This document shows positions 14,659 through 17,724 of a stretch of 17,724 nt of DNA, piece after piece. Source of the stretch: CBDTTM01 sp965363355 (GTDB taxonomy: Bacteria; Bacillota; Negativicutes; Selenomonadales; Selenomonadaceae). The notes beneath the pieces are model-generated. The model was not told where the DNA came from and did no database searches. It saw only the letters and a list, made by a program, of their open reading frames with translations. The translations under genes were made by a program, and so were the position numbers. The stretch is taken from NCBI GenBank assembly GCA_965363355.1, contig CBDTTM010000033.1, positions 1-17,724 on the forward strand, in the 5' to 3' direction. Position 1 is the first letter of the stretch. The number at the start of each line of letters is the position of its first letter.

Positions 14659-15810
14659 TTGAAGGGGATTTTTTCTTTTTTTATAAGCTGTTTTATTTGT
14701 CTGATGATTTTAAGTCATGCACGAGCAGAAGCAGCGATTCAGTTGCCGGAAATAACGGCGAAGTCTGCTATTGTAATTGAAGCAGCGACAGGTAAGATAC
14801 TTTATGAAAAAGATGCGGAAGCACAGCGTTATCCAGCTAGTACGACAAAAATAATGACGTTGATCGTTGCCTTGGAAAATGGCAATTTGGATGATATAGT
14901 AACGGTCAGTAAGAATGCATCGCAGACAGAAGGTTCGACTTTATGGCTTGAGCCAGGCGAGAAAATGAAATTGTCTGACTTGCTTTATGGAATGATGCTC
15001 GTATCGGGCAATGATGCTACGGTTGCGGTAGCAGAACACATTGCCGGTTCTGTAGATGCGTTTGCTAAAATGATGACAGCTAAGGCACATGAAATCGGAG
15101 CGATGAATACTTCATTTGTCAATTCGAGCGGGTTGCCAGATCCCGCACATTATACGACGGCACATGATATGGCCTTGATTGCAGCCTATGGATATAAAAA
15201 TCCGATGTTTGCTCAGATTGTCAGCACGAAAGAACGGCAGGTCCCATGGACTGGAAAACCGTATAACCGACAATTAGACAATGAAAATAGGATGCTCTGG
15301 CTCTATGATGGCGGAAATGGCGTTAAGACAGGCTATACAGATGCGGCAGGTCGTTGCTTGGTTTCTGCAGCAAATCGAAATGGCATACAACTTATTTCGG
15401 TCGTATTTGACAGCACCTATATGTGGAATGATTCGATTGCTTTATTAAATTATGGTTTTCCTCAATTAAAGCCGATTGAATTAGTGAAAAAGGGATCGGT
15501 CGTCCAAAGTATAAATGTTTCGTCTGGGAAAAAAGATACATTGCAGCTTAAGGCACTTGATACGATTATTATCCCTGTAGCGGATGGTGAACGGGATAAA
15601 TTTACAACGGAAATCGCAGCGCCTTCTAAAATTACGGCTACGATTCACAAAGGCGATCATGTAGGTAAAATAAAGGTTTTGTATGATGGAAAAGAAATAG
15701 CTTCTACAGATCTTATTGCAGCAGAGACGATTGACAAAAAGTCGTTTTTCTCATTGATTTGGCAAAAGATATTTTTGACCATGAATTATTTGAAACAAAC
15801 ATTTGTGTAA
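14659..15810 (+). CDS. dacF: D-alanyl-D-alanine carboxypeptidase (PBP5/DacF type)
   Basis: This penicillin-binding protein removes the terminal D-alanine of peptidoglycan pentapeptides outside the cytoplasmic membrane. With a TTG start at 14659 it has 383 residues: a signal peptide (hydrophobic core about 3-18, cleavage near ARAEA at 21-25), the catalytic SxxK (S61-K64, STTK), SGN (116-118) and KTG (223-225), a beta-rich C-terminal PBP5 domain (about 275-355) and a C-terminal amphipathic helix (about 360-383) that likely anchors it. The TTG is preceded by AAAGGA (14644-14649) at 9 nt. An in-frame ATG at 14575 would lie upstream of the promoter, so that start is rejected. The scpB-dacF-rluB neighbourhood echoes the Bacillus order. 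Confidence 0.93.
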   Translation: MKGIFSFFISCFICLMILSHARAEAAIQLPEITAKSAIVIEAATGKILYEKDAEAQRYPASTTKIMTLIVALENGNLDDIVTVSKNASQTEGSTLWLEPGEKMKLSDLLYGMMLVSGNDATVAVAEHIAGSVDAFAKMMTAKAHEIGAMNTSFVNSSGLPDPAHYTTAHDMALIAAYGYKNPMFAQIVSTKERQVPWTGKPYNRQLDNENRMLWLYDGGNGVKTGYTDAAGRCLVSAANRNGIQLISVVFDSTYMWNDSIALLNYGFPQLKPIELVKKGSVVQSINVSSGKKDTLQLKALDTIIIPVADGERDKFTTEIAAPSKITATIHKGDHVGKIKVLYDGKEIASTDLIAAETIDKKSFFSLIWQKIFLTMNYLKQTFV

Positions 15811-15816
15811 ATCAGT

Positions 15817-15846
15817 AGCGGAGCTGTTAAGAGCAGCTCCGCTTTT
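15817..15846 (+). terminator. Hairpin terminator after dacF
   Basis: A perfect 10-bp GC-rich stem (AGCGGAGCTG at 15817-15826, CAGCTCCGCT at 15834-15843) with a 7-nt loop is followed by a short T run (15843-15846) broken by G. Strong stem but short T tract, so termination may be partial and rluB could be reached by readthrough. Confidence 0.7.
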
Positions 15847-15864
15847 GTAGAATAGGAGATTATA

Positions 15865-16581
15865 TTGGAACGTTTACAAAAATTTATCAGTCAAGCAGGT
15901 GTGGCTTCACGCCGTGCGGCTGAACAGTTGATCCGTGATGGGAAAGTCAGCGTCAATGGCAAAGTGGTGACTGAGCTAGGAACCAAGGTAGACCCGTTGA
16001 AAGACAAGGTCAGTGTCGAGGGGAAACTGATAAAACAAGAAAAAGAACAAGTCTATTTTATTTTAAATAAGCCAAAAGGTTATTTATCAACAGCAAAAGA
16101 TGATCGGGGCCGTAAAACCGTCTTGGATCTTTTGCCAGGAGTCAAAGAGCGGATTTATCCGGTAGGCAGACTTGATAATAATACGGAAGGTTTGCTTGTT
16201 TTGACCAATGTTGGAGAACTTATGAATCAACTTCTTCATCCGAAGTATGAAATATACAAAACATATGTTGTTAAGGTAGACCGCTCACCTTCGGAGGAGA
16301 AGCTCGATCGCCTTCGCGTTGGTGTTGCTTTAGATGATGGCGTTACAGCTCCAGCAAAATTGCATGTTACCGCTAGAGATCCGATGCGCGATTTGACTAC
16401 GATCGAAATTACGATCCATGAAGGTCGCAATCGTCAAATTCGCCGAATGTTTGCAGCGATTGGCCATGATGTGAAGGCACTCAAGCGGATTGAATTTGCC
16501 GGATTGACCCTTTCTGGTTTGCGTCGCGGTCAGTATCGTGAGCTTACCAGCGCTGAAATCAACCATTTGCGGTCATTTTGA
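15865..16581 (+). CDS. rluB: RluB/RsuA family rRNA pseudouridine synthase
   Basis: Enzymes of this family isomerise a specific uridine in ribosomal RNA to pseudouridine. The 238 residues consist of an S4 RNA-binding domain (about 1-60, with MERLQKFISQAGVASRRAAE) and the catalytic domain with GRLDNNTEGLLVLTN, in which D104 is the catalytic aspartate. The remaining family segments FILNKPKGYLS (65-75) and HEGRNRQIRRMFAAIGH are present. The start is a TTG at 15865 with AGGAG (15854-15858) 6 nt upstream. RluB (23S) is the likely class, from the scpB-dacF-rluB synteny with Bacillus, but RsuA- and RluE/F-type activities cannot be excluded by eye. Confidence 0.92.
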   Translation: MERLQKFISQAGVASRRAAEQLIRDGKVSVNGKVVTELGTKVDPLKDKVSVEGKLIKQEKEQVYFILNKPKGYLSTAKDDRGRKTVLDLLPGVKERIYPVGRLDNNTEGLLVLTNVGELMNQLLHPKYEIYKTYVVKVDRSPSEEKLDRLRVGVALDDGVTAPAKLHVTARDPMRDLTTIEITIHEGRNRQIRRMFAAIGHDVKALKRIEFAGLTLSGLRRGQYRELTSAEINHLRSF

Positions 16582-16598
16582 ATAGGAGCTGTGCGATT

Positions 16599-17724
16599 AT
16601 GAAGAAAATTATCGTGATTGGTGCCGGAGCAGCAGGCATGATGGCTGCTGCCAAGGCTGCTGAAAATGGCGCAGAAGTCATTTTGTTAGAAAAAATGAAG
16701 CGTGTTGGCAAAAAAATGCTGATTACAGGCAAAGGCCGCTGCAATATCACAAACACCGCTTCTGTGCCAGAACTGATAAAAAACATGATTGGTAATGGTT
16801 CCTTTTTAAACAGTGCGATCCGGGCCTTTGATAATGAAGATGTAGTTTCATTTTTCAACGAATTAGGTTTGGTGACAAAGGTGGAACGTGGGGGCCGTGT
16901 CTTTCCTGAAAGCGACAAAGCTGCCGATGTCGTCGGCACGATGTTGCGCCAGCTTCATCGGCTCGGTGTTAAAATTGAAACCGAAATGGCAGTAAAACGT
17001 ATTTTGGTTGAAGACGGAAGAGTTGTCGGAATTGAAAGCATGAGTGGAGCTTTGTATAAAAGCGATGCGGTTATTCTAGCGGCGGGGGGATCATCTTATC
17101 CAGGAACTGGCTCAAGTGGTGATGGCTATGCGATGGCCGAAGCCATTGGGCATACGATCGTGCCGCTTAGACCATCTCTTATTCCCCTTGAAACAGAAGA
17201 GGAATGGGTGAAAGAAACGCAAGGCTTGTCACTTCGTAATGTACGAGTTACGGCTCTGGCGGATGGAAAAAAAATCGGCGAAGAATTCGGTGAGATGTTA
17301 TTTTCTCATTTTGGGGTCACAGGCCCGATTATTTTGTCTTTGAGCCGGGTTGTAGCAGATGCACTGAGCCGAGGGGAATTCGTTGAGCTCATAATCAATT
17401 TGAAGCCAGCGTTGACACCAGAAACATTAGATAAACGAATTCAAAGAGATTTTGAAAAATATATTCGTAAGCAGCTTAAAAATTCCCTGCATGATTTATT
17501 GCCGTCAAAATTGATCCAGCCAGTTATGGATTTATCTTATCTCGATGGAGAAAAAGAAATCCATCAGATTACCAAAGAAGAACGGCTGCGCTTACTTGAG
17601 ACGTTGCAGCATTTGAGGCTTACGGTGACAAAAACCAGACCCCTGGCTGAAGCTATCGTAACGGCGGGCGGGGTCGAAACAAAACAAATCAGCCCGAAGA
17701 CCATGGAGTCAAAAGTGGGCAAAG
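16599..17724 (+). CDS. HI0933/BaiN-like NAD(P)/FAD-dependent oxidoreductase (3' truncated by window)
   Basis: The first 375 residues of a flavoprotein are visible and the frame is open to the window end. It begins with a Rossmann FAD-binding motif GAGAAG (residues 8-13), an acidic strand end LLEKMKRVGKK (29-39) and the family signature LITGKGRCNITN (41-52). Later marks include GGRVFPESDKA and FSHFGVTGPIILSLSR, and TAGGV close to the visible end. Members are usually near 410-420 residues, so about 40 are missing, including the final FAD-contacting segment. Known relatives include BaiN, implicated in bile-acid dehydroxylation in gut Clostridia, but most members have no proven reaction and I make no substrate claim. 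The ATG at 16599 follows rluB by 17 nt with AGGAG (16584-16588) 10 nt upstream. Confidence 0.9.
   Translation, partial: MKKIIVIGAGAAGMMAAAKAAENGAEVILLEKMKRVGKKMLITGKGRCNITNTASVPELIKNMIGNGSFLNSAIRAFDNEDVVSFFNELGLVTKVERGGRVFPESDKAADVVGTMLRQLHRLGVKIETEMAVKRILVEDGRVVGIESMSGALYKSDAVILAAGGSSYPGTGSSGDGYAMAEAIGHTIVPLRPSLIPLETEEEWVKETQGLSLRNVRVTALADGKKIGEEFGEMLFSHFGVTGPIILSLSRVVADALSRGEFVELIINLKPALTPETLDKRIQRDFEKYIRKQLKNSLHDLLPSKLIQPVMDLSYLDGEKEIHQITKEERLRLLETLQHLRLTVTKTRPLAEAIVTAGGVETKQISPKTMESKVGK

Overview
The window is a dense, one-strand stretch of housekeeping genes from a moderately AT-rich low-GC Gram-positive-lineage (Firmicutes/Bacillota) chromosome. All 22 genes supported here lie on the + strand with strong Shine-Dalgarno sites. 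The gene order (efp, Asp23/AmaP/DUF2273, nusB, xseAB, ispA, dxs, tlyA, nadK, mnmM, argR, recN, nudF, site-2 protease, trpS, scpAB, dacF, rluB) and the protein style suggest a Clostridia/Negativicutes-type anaerobe, perhaps Selenomonadales. This placement is inference from synteny, not proof. No mobile element, phage gene, CRISPR array, rRNA or tRNA was seen.

Layout. (1) 1-381: C-terminal two thirds of elongation factor P, cut by the window edge and closed by a strong intrinsic terminator (391-430). (2) 382-592: the largest non-coding gap, holding an extended -10 promoter overlaid by a near-perfect 9-bp inverted repeat. (3) 593-2297: Asp23-family protein, its membrane anchor AmaP, a DUF2273 membrane protein and nusB, ending in a hairpin-plus-T terminator (2312-2336). 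(4) 2362-14542: fourteen tightly packed, partly overlapping genes: exonuclease VII (xseA, xseB), isoprenoid synthesis (ispA, dxs), RNA modification (tlyA, mnmM), NAD kinase, ArgR, RecN, a Nudix ADP-ribose pyrophosphatase, a small M50 protease, tryptophanyl-tRNA synthetase and the condensin partners ScpA and ScpB. A terminator follows scpB. (5) 14596-15810: a near-consensus promoter and dacF, a penicillin-binding D,D-carboxypeptidase, followed by a hairpin. (6) 15865 to the end: rluB pseudouridine synthase and an HI0933/BaiN-like flavoprotein truncated by the window edge.

The genes cover nucleic-acid maintenance (XseAB, RecN, ScpAB), translation and RNA modification (EF-P, TlyA, MnmM, TrpS, RluB), transcription (NusB, ArgR) and envelope or isoprenoid supply (Dxs, IspA, DacF, Asp23/AmaP). 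Dxs starts the MEP pathway and IspA condenses its C5 products to farnesyl diphosphate. Five genes (xseA, mnmM, trpS, dacF, rluB) appear to start with TTG, each with a well-placed Shine-Dalgarno site, so ATG-only start calling misplaces some of them.

I found no clearly new multi-gene system. The most interesting non-coding signal is the palindrome on the asp23 promoter. Next are the terminator inside the nusB-xseA gap and the misplaced dacF start.
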